Below are positions 1 to 8,833 of a stretch of 54,677 bases of DNA, in pieces; position 1 is the first letter of the stretch, and each line of letters begins with the position of its first letter. A model generated the notes under the pieces. The model saw only the letters and a list, made by a program, of their open reading frames with translations, ran no database searches and was not told the DNA's origin. Location of the stretch: positions 75,449-130,125 of the forward strand of contig JAHEFZ010000006.1 in NCBI GenBank assembly GCA_024639935.1. Direction: 5' to 3'. The DNA comes from Microbacteriaceae bacterium. GTDB lineage: Bacteria > Actinomycetota > Actinomycetes > Actinomycetales > Microbacteriaceae. Both the position numbers and the translations under genes were made by a program.

Positions 1-220
1 CGCCTCGGTGCTGCACTTCGTCGTCGTCAACCCAGTCATAAACGAAAAGAGCGAGATTGACGCCGATCTGCGGTGCGGCCAAACCGACGCCGGGCGCCAA
101 TTCCATCGTGGCGAACATGTCCTGTACCAACCCCGTTAGGTGGTCGTCAATGTGTTCGACCCGCTTGCACGGCTGGTGAAGCACTGGGTTTCCCGTGATG
201 ACGATGTCCCTAATACGCAC
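1..220 (-). CDS. def: Peptide deformylase, N-terminal part (cut by window edge)
   Basis: Removes the formyl group from the initiator methionine of nascent proteins in the cytoplasm. Only the first 73 residues lie in the window; the gene runs off the left edge. Seen: a GTG start (MRIRDIVITGNPVLHQP) and, at residues 44-53, GVGLAAPQIG, which is motif I of the deformylase metal site. The EGCLS and HExxH motifs would lie outside the window. The start is supported by a TAGGCT -10-like element exactly six bases upstream and no Shine-Dalgarno, which suggests a leaderless mRNA. It is divergent from the permease gene, 31 bp apart. Confidence 0.93.
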   Translation of the reverse strand, partial: MRIRDIVITGNPVLHQPCKRVEHIDDHLTGLVQDMFATMELAPGVGLAAPQIGVNLALFVYDWVDDDEVQHRG

Positions 221-226
221 TGCCCT

Positions 227-245
227 AGCCTAATGTCGGTAGCCT
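227..245. promoter_or_regulatory. Divergent leaderless promoter pair (def / permease)
   Basis: Two copies of TAGCCTA lie in the 31-bp gap. Read leftward, the first copy gives TAGGCT (227-232), six bases from the def GTG. Read rightward, the second gives TAGCCT (240-245), six bases from the permease GTG at 252. TAnnnT placed 6-7 bases from the start codon is the classical layout of actinobacterial leaderless transcripts. No convincing -35 hexamer is visible for either direction. Confidence 0.5.
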
Positions 246-251
246 AGAGAG

Positions 252-1160
252 GTGACCGACCAACTTTTTGGACAGATCTCTCTCACTCCGTATCAGGCAA
301 TCGGAATCCCCATTGCTCTGCTTGGCGCGGTGTTTCTGTCGATCGGTGCACAATTGCAGCATCGAGGAGTCTCGAAGGTCGATGGAACCCACGCAGTTGG
401 CGCTAAATCGGGACTTTCCCTTGCGCAACTCGTGTTGTTGATTCGCCGTCCATCATGGGTGTTCGGAACGCTGTTGTTGACATTGGCGATCGTCATCCAA
501 CTCGTTTCCCTCGGATTTGCGCCCCTCATCGTGGTTCAACCACTCGGCGTGGTTGCGATGGTGTTGACTCACGTCATCAATTCCCGTGTGAACGGCATCG
601 CGCCCGATGCGCGGGTCCGGGGGAGCATCGCGCTGGCCGTCCTTGGGATCGGAATTTTCGTAGCTTTTTCGGCCGTTTATGCTTTTGAGCGCCCGCTTTC
701 GGATAATCAATTGCTGTTCATCATGTGGTTGCTTTGTGCGGTGGTTGTTCTTGTCGTGGCAGTTTTTGTGATTTTCCGCCAGCGGCTTCGGGCGATGTTT
801 TACATTGTGGCGGCGGGGACTCTATACGGATTTGTGGTCACCATAACGAAGGTCCTCATCAATCGTTGGCAGTCCAATCAAGTCGACGCGTTCATGATTC
901 TCTGTCTGTTCGGACTTATCGTTGCGGCACTGCTCGGAGGATATTTCGTACAAACGGCCTATTCGGTCGGCTCACCCGATCTTGTGATTGCTGGTTTGAC
1001 CGTGATCGACCCGCTTATTGCCGTCGCAATCGCAATCACTGTGTTGGGGGAGGCCGATCGATTCCCACCTTTTGCTCTGGTCGGTCTGGCACTGGGCGGT
1101 GCACTTTCTGTCATTGGCGTTGTCTTGCTCGCGCGTCACCACCCACAAACTCTGCGATAG
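252..1160 (+). CDS. DMT/NIPA-like membrane transporter
   Basis: A 302-residue integral membrane protein with about nine or ten hydrophobic segments and short polar loops. The size and the alternation of glycine-rich helices fit the drug/metabolite transporter superfamily. The stretch GAVFLSIGAQLQHRGV near residue 23 resembles the start of NIPA/Mg-transporter-like members. The substrate cannot be told from sequence. GTG start with a TAGCCT element six bases upstream, so probably leaderless. The stop is five bases from the next gene's earliest start, so it is probably co-transcribed with the glycosyltransferase. Confidence 0.75.
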   Translation: MTDQLFGQISLTPYQAIGIPIALLGAVFLSIGAQLQHRGVSKVDGTHAVGAKSGLSLAQLVLLIRRPSWVFGTLLLTLAIVIQLVSLGFAPLIVVQPLGVVAMVLTHVINSRVNGIAPDARVRGSIALAVLGIGIFVAFSAVYAFERPLSDNQLLFIMWLLCAVVVLVVAVFVIFRQRLRAMFYIVAAGTLYGFVVTITKVLINRWQSNQVDAFMILCLFGLIVAALLGGYFVQTAYSVGSPDLVIAGLTVIDPLIAVAIAITVLGEADRFPPFALVGLALGGALSVIGVVLLARHHPQTLR

Positions 1161-1165
1161 CGACG

Positions 1166-2332
1166 GTGACGGTTACTGTGGTCAACCGACTGACGGTCCT
1201 CATCGGGGCGGATACATTTCCACCCGATGTGAACGGTGCTGCGAAGTTCGCCGAAAGGCTTGCGGTGGGGCTCGTCGGACGCGGTCATCGAGTAGTCGTT
1301 GTTGCACCGTCGCCGGACGACAAGTTTGGTCGTCGGGTTGAAAATCACGACGGAATGGACCTCGAGGTCTATCGACTGCGATCCTGGAAGTGGTTCAATC
1401 ATCCGTGGGCGCGGTTTGCGCTGCCGTGGGAGGTACGCCCGGACACGCGAGCGATTCTGGACGAGGTGAAACCCGACGTCGTCCACGTTCAGTCGCACCT
1501 CAATGTCGGTTGGGGGTTGGTCCGCGAGGCACACGACAAGGGAATCCGAGTAATCGCCACAAACCACTTCATGCCCGAGAACATAGCGCAATTTCTACCA
1601 CTTCCCCAATTTGGCGTCGATTGGCTGACACGGACGCTTTGGAAAGTTGCGATGAAGACCTATGCCATGGTCGACGAAGCAACAACGCCTACGCGTAAGG
1701 CCGCGGAATACCTGGAACGAGCAGTCCGTCGTTCCGATGTTCACGCGATTTCGTGTGGTCTCGATGTGTCGAACTATCGGCCGGTTTTGGGCAAGCGAAA
1801 AGACCCCTATGCGATGTTCCTTGGCCGTGTCGAACAGGAAAAGCGGATCGAAGAACTGCTCTTTGCCCTTGCGCGATTCCCGAAGGGTGATCTGCGCGTT
1901 GTCATCGCGGGTTCAGGGGACGACCAGGGGCGACTCGAAAAGATTGCACGCGACAACGGAATTGCGGATCGTGTCTCTTTCCGAGGGCACGTCGACGATC
2001 AGACGTTGCGAACTCTACTGTCGGAAGCGGCGGTTTTTGTGATGCCGTCTATTGCCGAATTGCAATCCATCGCCACAATGGAGGCGATGGCGAGTGGACT
2101 CCCCATTGTTGCGGCCAACGCGATGGCGCTTCCGCATTTGGTGCACGATGGTGAAAACGGTTTTCTCTACAAACCCAGGGATATTTCAGGGCTCGCTGAC
2201 TCGATTAAGCGAATCCTCAATAGTTCGGACAGCGAGTATCGAACGTACCAACGCGCGTCATTAGCGATCGTTGCCGACCACGACATCGCGACGACTCTCG
2301 ACCGGTTCGAACAGATATACCGCGGCGTGTGA
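1166..2332 (+). CDS. GT4-family glycosyltransferase
   Basis: Two-domain GT-B fold glycosyltransferase of 388 residues. The N-terminal Rossmann domain opens with LIGADTFPPDVNGAAKF, with the glycine-rich acceptor loop. The C-terminal nucleotide-sugar domain has FLGRVEQEKRIEELL and the acidic ExxxxxxxE-type motif in AELQSIATMEAMASGLPIV. The family transfers sugars from NDP- or GDP-donors to lipids, glycans or small acceptors; the exact donor and acceptor are not predictable here. Two GTG starts are possible, 1166 and 1178, and neither has a clear ribosome site; the longer is given. An apparent upstream extension of the frame overlaps the permease and is not real. Confidence 0.85.
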   Translation: MTVTVVNRLTVLIGADTFPPDVNGAAKFAERLAVGLVGRGHRVVVVAPSPDDKFGRRVENHDGMDLEVYRLRSWKWFNHPWARFALPWEVRPDTRAILDEVKPDVVHVQSHLNVGWGLVREAHDKGIRVIATNHFMPENIAQFLPLPQFGVDWLTRTLWKVAMKTYAMVDEATTPTRKAAEYLERAVRRSDVHAISCGLDVSNYRPVLGKRKDPYAMFLGRVEQEKRIEELLFALARFPKGDLRVVIAGSGDDQGRLEKIARDNGIADRVSFRGHVDDQTLRTLLSEAAVFVMPSIAELQSIATMEAMASGLPIVAANAMALPHLVHDGENGFLYKPRDISGLADSIKRILNSSDSEYRTYQRASLAIVADHDIATTLDRFEQIYRGV

Positions 2333-2342
2333 TACGTCTCGG

Positions 2343-2348
2343 TAGGCT
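2343..2348 (+). promoter_or_regulatory. -10-like element of tRNA-CAU
   Basis: TAGGCT lies ten bases before the mature tRNA 5' end, just after the glycosyltransferase stop. This places a start point about three bases before the tRNA. No clear -35 is visible. Confidence 0.4.
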
Positions 2349-2357
2349 GGAGCTCTG

Positions 2358-2431
2358 GGGGCGATAGCTCAGCTGGTTAGAGCAGCGGACTCATAATCCG
2401 TCGGTCGCGGGTTCAAGTCCCGCTCGCCCTA
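2358..2431 (+). tRNA. tRNA with CAU anticodon (elongator Met or Ile2)
   Basis: A complete cloverleaf folds by eye. The acceptor stem is GGGGCGA/TCGCCCT, the D arm GCTC...GAGC, the anticodon stem GCGGA/TCCGT with loop CTCATAA, and the T arm GCGGG-TTCAAGT-CCCGC. CCA is not encoded. Anticodon CAT can be elongator Met or, after lysidine modification by TilS, Ile2. The G27-U43 closing pair resembles Ile2 of E. coli, but this is not decisive. It is not initiator tRNA, since the anticodon stem lacks the three G-C pairs. The last three bases overlap the stop codon of the convergent cupin gene. Confidence 0.93.
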
Positions 2432-2797
2432 CGACGTCGCGATTGTGCGAATAGTGTAAATCTTTCGCACGGTTTCGTGGACAACCCAGGTTCCCTTCCA
2501 GCCGCTCGGAGTGACAATCACGCTGCCCGGACCCAGATTCGTCTCTACGCCGTCCTCGGTCGTCATGGTGGCGGATCCGAACAATATGTGTGCAATTTCG
2601 TCGTATCCGTCGCGAAATGCGGTGAACGTCCCGGGACTGCACTCCCACACACCCACCTCGGTGAGTTGGTCGGGCGATTCCCATAAGGTCAGGGCCGACT
2701 CGGTTTGACCCGTGAGGCTCGTAGGTTTCGGCTTGTGCGGTGGAAGCAAAATTGTCGTGGCATTGGCTTCGTAGATTGTGAGGGGTTTTTGGTCCAT
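2429..2797 (-). CDS. Cupin-domain protein (EutQ/ureidoglycine aminohydrolase-like)
   Basis: A 122-residue single-domain cupin. VGVWECSPGTFTAFRDGYDEIAHILFG gives the first half of the barrel, with conserved Gly and Glu/His. GPGSVIVTPSGWKGTWVVHE gives the second half with the GxxxxxPxGxxGxW pattern of the Cupin_3 (DUF861) group. That group includes ureidoglycine aminohydrolase and EutQ-like proteins. It is the last gene of a leftward unit with a nitrilase-like amidase, an NCS1 permease and an amidohydrolase, so a role in handling an N-containing metabolite is likely. The exact reaction is unknown. Its stop overlaps the tRNA 3' end. Confidence 0.75.
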   Translation of the reverse strand: MDQKPLTIYEANATTILLPPHKPKPTSLTGQTESALTLWESPDQLTEVGVWECSPGTFTAFRDGYDEIAHILFGSATMTTEDGVETNLGPGSVIVTPSGWKGTWVVHETVRKIYTIRTIATS

Positions 2798-2815
2798 GCG
2801 TCAGTTCGTCCTTGT

Positions 2816-3622
2816 CTAGTACAAATCGGACCGTCGATCAGTGAAAACGTCGTTGCGCGGGCTGATGGATTTAGTGCGTGAGGCATGTAAATCGACGGCT
2901 GCCGTCGCGATTCCCACCCCGTGAATCGGCTTGGTGATCGGATAACCATCTGGGCCGATAATGCAAGAATTGTCGACCCAGTCGATATCGAGTTCAGCCC
3001 CGGTTCGACACGCAATCGCGATGTACACGCGGTTAGTGCTCGCGCCAGCCATTGCCCTCAGCAGTTCGCCGTTGAACGGACCATGATGGGTGGGCGCTTC
3101 GAAACCGGAGGGCCAGTTGGTCGGGGCGGCAATGATGTCTGCTCCGTTGACAGCACAGTGGCGGATTAGGTCGGGAAATTCGAGGTCGTAGCAAATGGCG
3201 AGCGCTATCCGGCCGACCGATGTGTCAACGATTGGTGGAAGAATCTGTCCAGGTTCGAACAAAATCTTCTCCGTGTTCCACAGGTGGGTTTTAACATAAT
3301 CCGCGAGTAGGACCCCATTGTCCAATAACGCCGCTTTGTTGTAGGCAATCCCACGATTGATTTCTGCATAGCCTAGTGCGATGACGATTCCGAGTTCCGC
3401 GGACAACGTCGCCATCTGATCGAGTCCCGTTCCGCCATCAAGGACATGGTTCAGTTCGTCAACGGAATCAAACGAGTAACCGGTAGTTGACAATTCTGGG
3501 AAGACAACGAGCTCAGAGCCCTGCGCGACTGCTTCGCGCGCGAGGTCAGACATCAAGGCAAGGTTGGCAGGCACATCCCCGTAAAGGGGATGTGCCTGCG
3601 CAACCGAGATATGGTGAATCAC
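2816..3622 (-). CDS. Carbon-nitrogen hydrolase (nitrilase superfamily)
   Basis: A 268-residue amidase-type hydrolase. The Glu-Lys-Cys triad is visible: E43 in FPELSTTGY, K111 in YVKTHLW and C144 in AICYDLEFP. This superfamily hydrolyses amides, N-carbamoyl compounds or nitriles. The size fits omega-amidase or carbamoylase-like members rather than true nitrilases. The GTG start shares its first base with the last base of the upstream permease stop (TAGTG), which indicates translational coupling and fixes the start. An in-frame extension upstream is only the permease gene read in another frame. Confidence 0.87.
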   Translation of the reverse strand: MIHHISVAQAHPLYGDVPANLALMSDLAREAVAQGSELVVFPELSTTGYSFDSVDELNHVLDGGTGLDQMATLSAELGIVIALGYAEINRGIAYNKAALLDNGVLLADYVKTHLWNTEKILFEPGQILPPIVDTSVGRIALAICYDLEFPDLIRHCAVNGADIIAAPTNWPSGFEAPTHHGPFNGELLRAMAGASTNRVYIAIACRTGAELDIDWVDNSCIIGPDGYPITKPIHGVGIATAAVDLHASRTKSISPRNDVFTDRRSDLY

Positions 3623-5043
3623 TAGTGCTTTGCGGTCAAGCTTCCCTCGGCTTTGGCAAGTTCGGCTTCCTTCTTCAAGTCGATACCCCGCGCCAAGATG
3701 AGATACGCAATCGCCGAGACAGGAAGTCCGATGAATAGTGAGTAGTCGACTCCGCCGAGTGCCGTGGCAATCGGACCGGTGTAAGGCAGTGTCACAAAGA
3801 ACGGCACCATGACGGCGAAACCAATGATGTAAGCGAGGTTTCCCCGCCAACCCCAACGCCCGTAAATTCCGTTCGCGCGGAAAAGGTCTTTAATGACATA
3901 AGTTCCCTTGCGGACATAGAAGTAGTCGATGAGGTTGATCGCCGTCCACGGCGTGAACAAGTAGGCCAAGAAAACCAGCGCGTTGCCGTAGAACTCGTTA
4001 AACGTCGCCTCGCCGACGACCGCTGCCGTGAGCCAGACCGCGACACCCATGATGACGAGAGTGATGACGCGCAACAACTTGGTCGGCTTGACTGGGATGA
4101 ACGAATCAAGAATCGAAATCATTGCGAGGCTTCCACCGTAGGCGTTGATGCCCATCACCGCGAGAAGTCCGATGAGGGTCAGTGCAACGGCGACATTTCC
4201 GAATCCGGGGAAAATCGTGTCGCCCACAGCGGCAAACGCATCGATCGGCGAGAGTGTGCCGTCGGGACCCGACGCCAGAGCGCCCAATCCGAAGACCCAA
4301 ATTCCACTGAGAACCGAGGGGATGTATGTCCAGATGAACGTCGAACGAACACCAACACTGCTGGGCAAATAGCGCGAGTAATCACTCACGTACGGTGCCC
4401 ATCCCAACTGAAATCCCGCGATGATGACAAACGCGGTCATGAACGCGGGGAGGTTGAAGGTTCCGAGGTCGAAGGCGTCGGCGGGGAACTGGCCGCGCAT
4501 GACCACTCCAACGGTGAGGATTACCAACAGGATTAGCGTGGGTATGAAGAGAACCTTATTTATCCAGTGAATTTGTGCATAACCGAACACGGCAATTACG
4601 GTCGCCACGATGGCAGCAATAATAAAGCCGACATCGCTCGGGATGCTGGGTAGGAGTCGGTTGATCGCTGCTCCGGACAAAATTGCGTCGGAAGTGTTAT
4701 ACGCCCAGTAGTTGACGAGTGCAAAGATCCAGACCGAAATCGCCGCACCGAGGTAACCGAACTGAGCACGGGATTGAATCAATTGGGGTAGTCCAAGTTG
4801 TGGTCCCTGGGCCGAGTGGAAGGCCATAAAGAACGTTCCAAAAAGCGAACCAAGGATGATTGCGATGAGCGTCCAGATGACGTTTGCGCCGAGAGACAGG
4901 GCGACGACACCTGTGGCCATCGCGGTGAGATTAACGTTGCCGACGAACCAAACATTGCCCAGGTCGCGGGCTTTTCCGAAGCGTTCGGTGTGCGGAATCC
5001 AGTCGACAGATCGTTGCTCTACTTTTGTAGGACTACTACTCAT
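3622..5043 (-). CDS. NCS1-family nucleobase:cation symporter
   Basis: A 473-residue, roughly 12-helix membrane protein of the purine-cytosine permease/NCS1 family. N-terminal RFGKARDLGNVWFVGNVNLTA matches the family's first helix, where Asn and Gly contribute to substrate binding. The NYWAYNTSDAILSG segment carries the aromatic-rich helix 3 and 4 region. Members import purines, cytosine, uracil, allantoin, hydantoins or thiamine precursors with Na+ or H+. Its place between an amidohydrolase and an amidase suggests import of a ring amide or ureide. Start ATG has an AAAGAAAAGAG purine run upstream. Confidence 0.9.
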   Translation of the reverse strand: MSSSPTKVEQRSVDWIPHTERFGKARDLGNVWFVGNVNLTAMATGVVALSLGANVIWTLIAIILGSLFGTFFMAFHSAQGPQLGLPQLIQSRAQFGYLGAAISVWIFALVNYWAYNTSDAILSGAAINRLLPSIPSDVGFIIAAIVATVIAVFGYAQIHWINKVLFIPTLILLVILTVGVVMRGQFPADAFDLGTFNLPAFMTAFVIIAGFQLGWAPYVSDYSRYLPSSVGVRSTFIWTYIPSVLSGIWVFGLGALASGPDGTLSPIDAFAAVGDTIFPGFGNVAVALTLIGLLAVMGINAYGGSLAMISILDSFIPVKPTKLLRVITLVIMGVAVWLTAAVVGEATFNEFYGNALVFLAYLFTPWTAINLIDYFYVRKGTYVIKDLFRANGIYGRWGWRGNLAYIIGFAVMVPFFVTLPYTGPIATALGGVDYSLFIGLPVSAIAYLILARGIDLKKEAELAKAEGSLTAKH

Positions 5044-5065
5044 GTGTTTCTCTTTTCTTTGTTAC

Positions 5066-6673
5066 TCAGCTCACGTCGTTGTGGCTGAAGATTTTATTTC
5101 CGGCGCGCCAGACGCGCTCTACCGTCACGGTGTGGATCTTCGTAGGTTCGATGGTGAAGATATCGTCGCTCAGTAAGACGAGGTCGGCCGCAAGACCGGG
5201 ACGAATCGTGCCCCAGACCGTTTCATACCCTGCTTGGAACGCGGTGCCGGCGGTGTAGGCCTTTACGGCGTCTATCACCGAGATTCGCTCCGCAGGATTC
5301 CATGCCTCAATCGACGTGTCGCCAGGAACCATGCGGGTGATGGCTACTTCCATACACTCGAGCGGATTCTGGCTCGAGACGGGCCAGTCTGATCCCATTG
5401 AAATCGCGCCACCGCTAGTGAGAATTGAGCGAATGGGATACTGCCACATCTCACGTTCGTGGCCGATCCGCGGGGCAGTCAACTCGCTCTGTAATGGGTC
5501 ATTGCACGCCCACAACGACTCGAAGTTTGCAACGACGCCAAGCTCGACGAAACGTGGGATATCGCGAGGGTTGAGCATTTGTACGTGAGTTATGACGGGG
5601 CGAGAGTGCGACGCCTCGCCGTTCACACGCTGAGCATGTTCAATTGCGTTGAGTGCTTCGGTGAGACCTTCGTCGCCGATTGCGTGGATATGTGGTTGAA
5701 ACCCCAGTGCGTCTATGGCAGCGACGCACTCACGGAGCTCTGACCAGTCCCAAACGGGCATCCCGTGATTGTGAGGGTCGTCGGAATACCCCTCGACAAC
5801 GGCGGCTGTCGCGCCTTCGATTACGCCATCGGCGAAGAACTTAATCGTCGAACAGGACAATTCGGGGGAAGTGCCGATCTGGTTTCGCGCGTCGACGAAC
5901 CACGACAACTGATTGCGCCAAGTAGTGGGGTCGGCGCGGAGAGCGAGGTTGAACCGAATCGACAAAGCGCCACGATCGCGCGCCGCGATGTATGCCTCAA
6001 TCATTTCCGGCTCGACCCATGCGTCCTGCACCCATGTGATTCCCGTGCGAACGAATTCGTTGCAGGCGATTGAAATTGCACGTACCTGATCATCGAGCGA
6101 ATAGGGCGACACGTGCTTGAGAATTAGGTCGACCGCGTCCCATTCACGCATTGTCCCCATCGGGCTGCCGTCCGCCCGACGAACAATCCACCCCAGTTTC
6201 GGGTCTGGTGTTTCCGCGGTGACGCCAGCAATTTCCAGGGCACGGGTGTTGCACCACACTGTGTGGTAATCAGTAGCCCTCAGGACGACTGGGCGGTCAG
6301 AAACCGCAGCATCCAGCCATCGAGCATCGAATTCTCCATTGGGGGCCAACCACGATTCATAGGAACCGCCGACAATCCACTCGGAGTCTGGGTGTTCCAG
6401 CGCAAATTTTTTGACCGACGCGACGATACCGTCAACTCCATCGACATCCTTCAGTTGGGGGCCGAGAAACTCGTAGCCGCCGTAAATCGGATGTGCATGG
6501 CCGTCGCCGAACGACGGTAACAGCAGCTTCCCTTCGAGGTCAACGAGAACATCGCCTGGGTTCGGTTCGGAATCGACAGATTCGACGACACCATCCACGA
6601 CACGCATATTTGTCGCCCACGGGTATGCGGAATCCCCAGTGAATATCCGAGCATTGGCGAAGTACAAAGACAT
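5066..6673 (-). CDS. Amidohydrolase 3 family protein (YtcJ-like metal-dependent hydrolase)
   Basis: A 535-residue member of the amidohydrolase superfamily. LLLPSFGDGHAHPIYGG is the first metal-binding HxH motif. QPHIHAIGDEGL carries the downstream metal-binding His, and SMGSDWPVSSQNPL near the C-terminus carries the catalytic Asp. N- and C-terminal beta-sandwich parts (ARIFTGD... and ...AADLVLLSDDIFTI) complete the urease-like fold. YtcJ relatives hydrolyse amide or ester bonds; the substrate is unknown. It is the first gene of the leftward unit with the NCS1 permease, nitrilase and cupin. AGGAAG lies upstream of the ATG. Confidence 0.88.
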   Translation of the reverse strand: MSLYFANARIFTGDSAYPWATNMRVVDGVVESVDSEPNPGDVLVDLEGKLLLPSFGDGHAHPIYGGYEFLGPQLKDVDGVDGIVASVKKFALEHPDSEWIVGGSYESWLAPNGEFDARWLDAAVSDRPVVLRATDYHTVWCNTRALEIAGVTAETPDPKLGWIVRRADGSPMGTMREWDAVDLILKHVSPYSLDDQVRAISIACNEFVRTGITWVQDAWVEPEMIEAYIAARDRGALSIRFNLALRADPTTWRNQLSWFVDARNQIGTSPELSCSTIKFFADGVIEGATAAVVEGYSDDPHNHGMPVWDWSELRECVAAIDALGFQPHIHAIGDEGLTEALNAIEHAQRVNGEASHSRPVITHVQMLNPRDIPRFVELGVVANFESLWACNDPLQSELTAPRIGHEREMWQYPIRSILTSGGAISMGSDWPVSSQNPLECMEVAITRMVPGDTSIEAWNPAERISVIDAVKAYTAGTAFQAGYETVWGTIRPGLAADLVLLSDDIFTIEPTKIHTVTVERVWRAGNKIFSHNDVS

Positions 6674-6776
6674 AAATTGCTACTTCCTGCATTCGACTCT
6701 GAGTGCACTGCGAGAATACACGCAATTCGTGGGCGGAGAAAATGGTGGACCGAGGCGGCCGTCCAATCTATCGCCG

Positions 6777-6782
6777 TAGACT
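6777..6782 (+). promoter_or_regulatory. -10-like element before glycosyltransferase gene
   Basis: TAGACT lies nine bases before the ATG at 6792, leaving at most a few bases of leader. No Shine-Dalgarno is present between it and the start, so the mRNA is probably leaderless or nearly so. Confidence 0.4.
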
Positions 6783-6791
6783 AACGAAACC

Positions 6792-7967
6792 ATGCATGTT
6801 CTCATTTTTTGCGAACAGCACCCCCACACGCTCGGGGGCGCTCAAGTGTCGGTGAACCTTCAGGCGGATTTTCTCGAAAGAGCTGGCCATCGTGTGACCT
6901 TCGTGTCGCCTGCCCTTCGATCGGGCCCGCTCGCCGATCCTCGGTTCATCGACCTCCCTTCCATGGCGGTGCCTACTGTCGCGGAATATACATGGCTGTG
7001 GCCACGAGTGTCTCATTTGACAAGGCTCACCACCGCCCTCAAGGGTCTCCCGCCGGTCGATATCGTCCATGTTCAGTCTGATTTTTGGGGAGCGGCACTT
7101 GGCTACAGATTTGCGATTGACAACGAAATCCCCCTCGTCCACACGATGCACCACCGATTGGATGTGGGTGTGGACCGTTCCATTCCGTTTCCACGATTGT
7201 TTTACGCAATGCTGGGTCAGTGGCAAAAATGGTCACTCGGGTCGCGTTTCGCAAAGCGACCAACGACGGCTTTTGACTACTTGGCCGGTTACGCGCATCA
7301 CGCGGACATCGTGACTGCGCCGTCTGGTCACTTCGCGCGGTTATTGACGAACAACGACGTTACGTCACGACGTAACCCACACATTGCTGTTGTCCCCACC
7401 GGTGTCAATGATGACATCCTCGATGCGGTGGCTCATACTCCGCGAACAAGACACGAGTCGCCCGTTTACGCATGGGTTGGCCGCTTCTCTCCAGAAAAAC
7501 GCCTTCTCGAATTCTTGGAGGGAGTAGCGAAAGCGAAAGCGCGAGTGTCCATAATTATTGCCGGCGATGGCGCATTGGCGCCCAAGGCCAAAGCCAAAGC
7601 AGGCGAAAACGTGCAATTCCTCGGAGCGCTGCCATATGAGCGCGCGATTGAGGTCATCGCCGAAGCCGATTTCCTCGTGCAGTCATCGAACGATTTCGAA
7701 ACCCAGGGAATGACAGTCACCGAAGCGGTGTCGATGGGAACCCACGTCATCATCGTCGATGCAGAAATCGCGGGCGACCTCCCCGAGGGTTCCTACACCC
7801 TCACCGCAGACCTCAGTGCCGCGGCGATGGGGCGAGCGTTGGATTCGACGTCACAGGATTGCCTTCCCTCGGAAGGGAAGCGAAACCTCGAGCATCTCGC
7901 CGAATTTCGACAGTCTCGACGAACCGAGGCGATGCTCGACTTGTATCGCCGCGCTAAGGAACGGTGA
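6792..7967 (+). CDS. GT4-family glycosyltransferase
   Basis: A 391-residue GT-B glycosyltransferase. The N-terminal domain begins IFCEQHPHTLGGAQVSVNLQADFL, the typical acceptor-side glycine loop. VHTMHH and PSGHF follow in the inter-domain region. The C-terminal donor domain has WVGRFSPEKRLLEFL and the acidic motif in SNDFETQGMTVTEAVSMGTHVI. Likely donor is GDP- or UDP-sugar; the acceptor is unknown. It is only distantly similar to the GT4 gene near the left edge (different loop sequences), so the two probably have different acceptors. Divergent from the amidohydrolase unit across a 118-bp gap. Confidence 0.85.
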   Translation: MHVLIFCEQHPHTLGGAQVSVNLQADFLERAGHRVTFVSPALRSGPLADPRFIDLPSMAVPTVAEYTWLWPRVSHLTRLTTALKGLPPVDIVHVQSDFWGAALGYRFAIDNEIPLVHTMHHRLDVGVDRSIPFPRLFYAMLGQWQKWSLGSRFAKRPTTAFDYLAGYAHHADIVTAPSGHFARLLTNNDVTSRRNPHIAVVPTGVNDDILDAVAHTPRTRHESPVYAWVGRFSPEKRLLEFLEGVAKAKARVSIIIAGDGALAPKAKAKAGENVQFLGALPYERAIEVIAEADFLVQSSNDFETQGMTVTEAVSMGTHVIIVDAEIAGDLPEGSYTLTADLSAAAMGRALDSTSQDCLPSEGKRNLEHLAEFRQSRRTEAMLDLYRRAKER

Positions 7968-8007
7968 GCCTCACCCGATGGGGAGCATTTCTCGACAGAA
8001 TGAACTT

Positions 8008-8811
8008 ATGTCCGAGGCGAGCGACCGTTTTTCGTTGTTTCATTCGCGCCGAGAGGCGCAGGTCAAAGAACCGTTTGGCAGTCTGGCGCTGGTCCTCACC
8101 CAATGGATTGATACCGAGCAGACAATCTGGGGAATCCCCGGGATTTGGGCCCCACGTTCGGATGGTGGCCGAGGTCTGCAGCTCAACTCAGTCGAGTCAG
8201 ACGGAATCACAGTGAATGGCGAGGTCGTTGACGGGTCGATAGTGATCAACGGGCCGGGCGAGGACGCCTCGACAATACGTTTTTCGGCGACACGAAATGG
8301 CACGATTATCGCCGAAAACGGTATTTTCGGGATCCGTGTCTGGGACACGGAAAGCGAAGGGGTCGTCAATTACGGAGGAATCGAAGCCTACGACTATGAC
8401 GAAAATTGGGTCGTCACCGGCCGTTGGAAACCGAATCCGATCGGAACGACTTTGGAAGTTGACAAAAAGGTGGGTGCGGCGAAAGCGGAAGTGATTCCAG
8501 GCGAAATCGAATTCACACGCGATGGTCACACGGTGTCGCTCGTCACGATTGGCACGGGCAAAGCACTCCAGATCGTGTTCGCCGACCTTACCAACGAGTA
8601 TGAAACCTACTCGGTCGGACGCTTCCTTTTTGTCGTACCAAACAGCGATGGGACGGTGACTATGGACTTTAACCTCGCGGTGTTGCCTCCGTGCGCATTT
8701 TCCTACAACTTCAATTGTCCGATCCCTCCGAAACAAAACAGATTGCCGTTCGCCGTAAAGGCGGGCGAGAAAAACGTCGTTGCCCGCGATGGTTCCCTCC
8801 TTCATCCCTGA
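8008..8811 (+). CDS. DUF1684 family protein
   Basis: A 267-residue soluble protein of the DUF1684 family. N-terminal FHSRREAQVKEPFGSLAL matches the family opening. The hallmark C-terminal block is TMDFNLAVLPPCAFSYNF, then CPIPPKQNRL and AGEK. The function is not established; no signal peptide is visible, so it is probably cytoplasmic. The start at 8008 matches the usual family N-terminus. An ATG at 7978 would add ten residues and has a nearer GGTGAG; it cannot be excluded. It follows the glycosyltransferase gene closely and may be co-transcribed. Confidence 0.85.
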   Translation: MSEASDRFSLFHSRREAQVKEPFGSLALVLTQWIDTEQTIWGIPGIWAPRSDGGRGLQLNSVESDGITVNGEVVDGSIVINGPGEDASTIRFSATRNGTIIAENGIFGIRVWDTESEGVVNYGGIEAYDYDENWVVTGRWKPNPIGTTLEVDKKVGAAKAEVIPGEIEFTRDGHTVSLVTIGTGKALQIVFADLTNEYETYSVGRFLFVVPNSDGTVTMDFNLAVLPPCAFSYNFNCPIPPKQNRLPFAVKAGEKNVVARDGSLLHP

Positions 8812-8833
8812 TTCAGGTCAATTGCGCGGCCGA

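Noticed and set aside
725-1165. In-frame extension upstream of the first glycosyltransferase (147 codons)
   Set aside because: It lies within the permease gene in another frame, is Cys/Arg-rich and has no glycosyltransferase features. The conserved fold starts after 1178.
2358-2431. Initiator tRNA-fMet
   Set aside because: The anticodon stem lacks the three consecutive G-C pairs and the first base pair G1-U72 differs from the C1-A72 mismatch of initiators.
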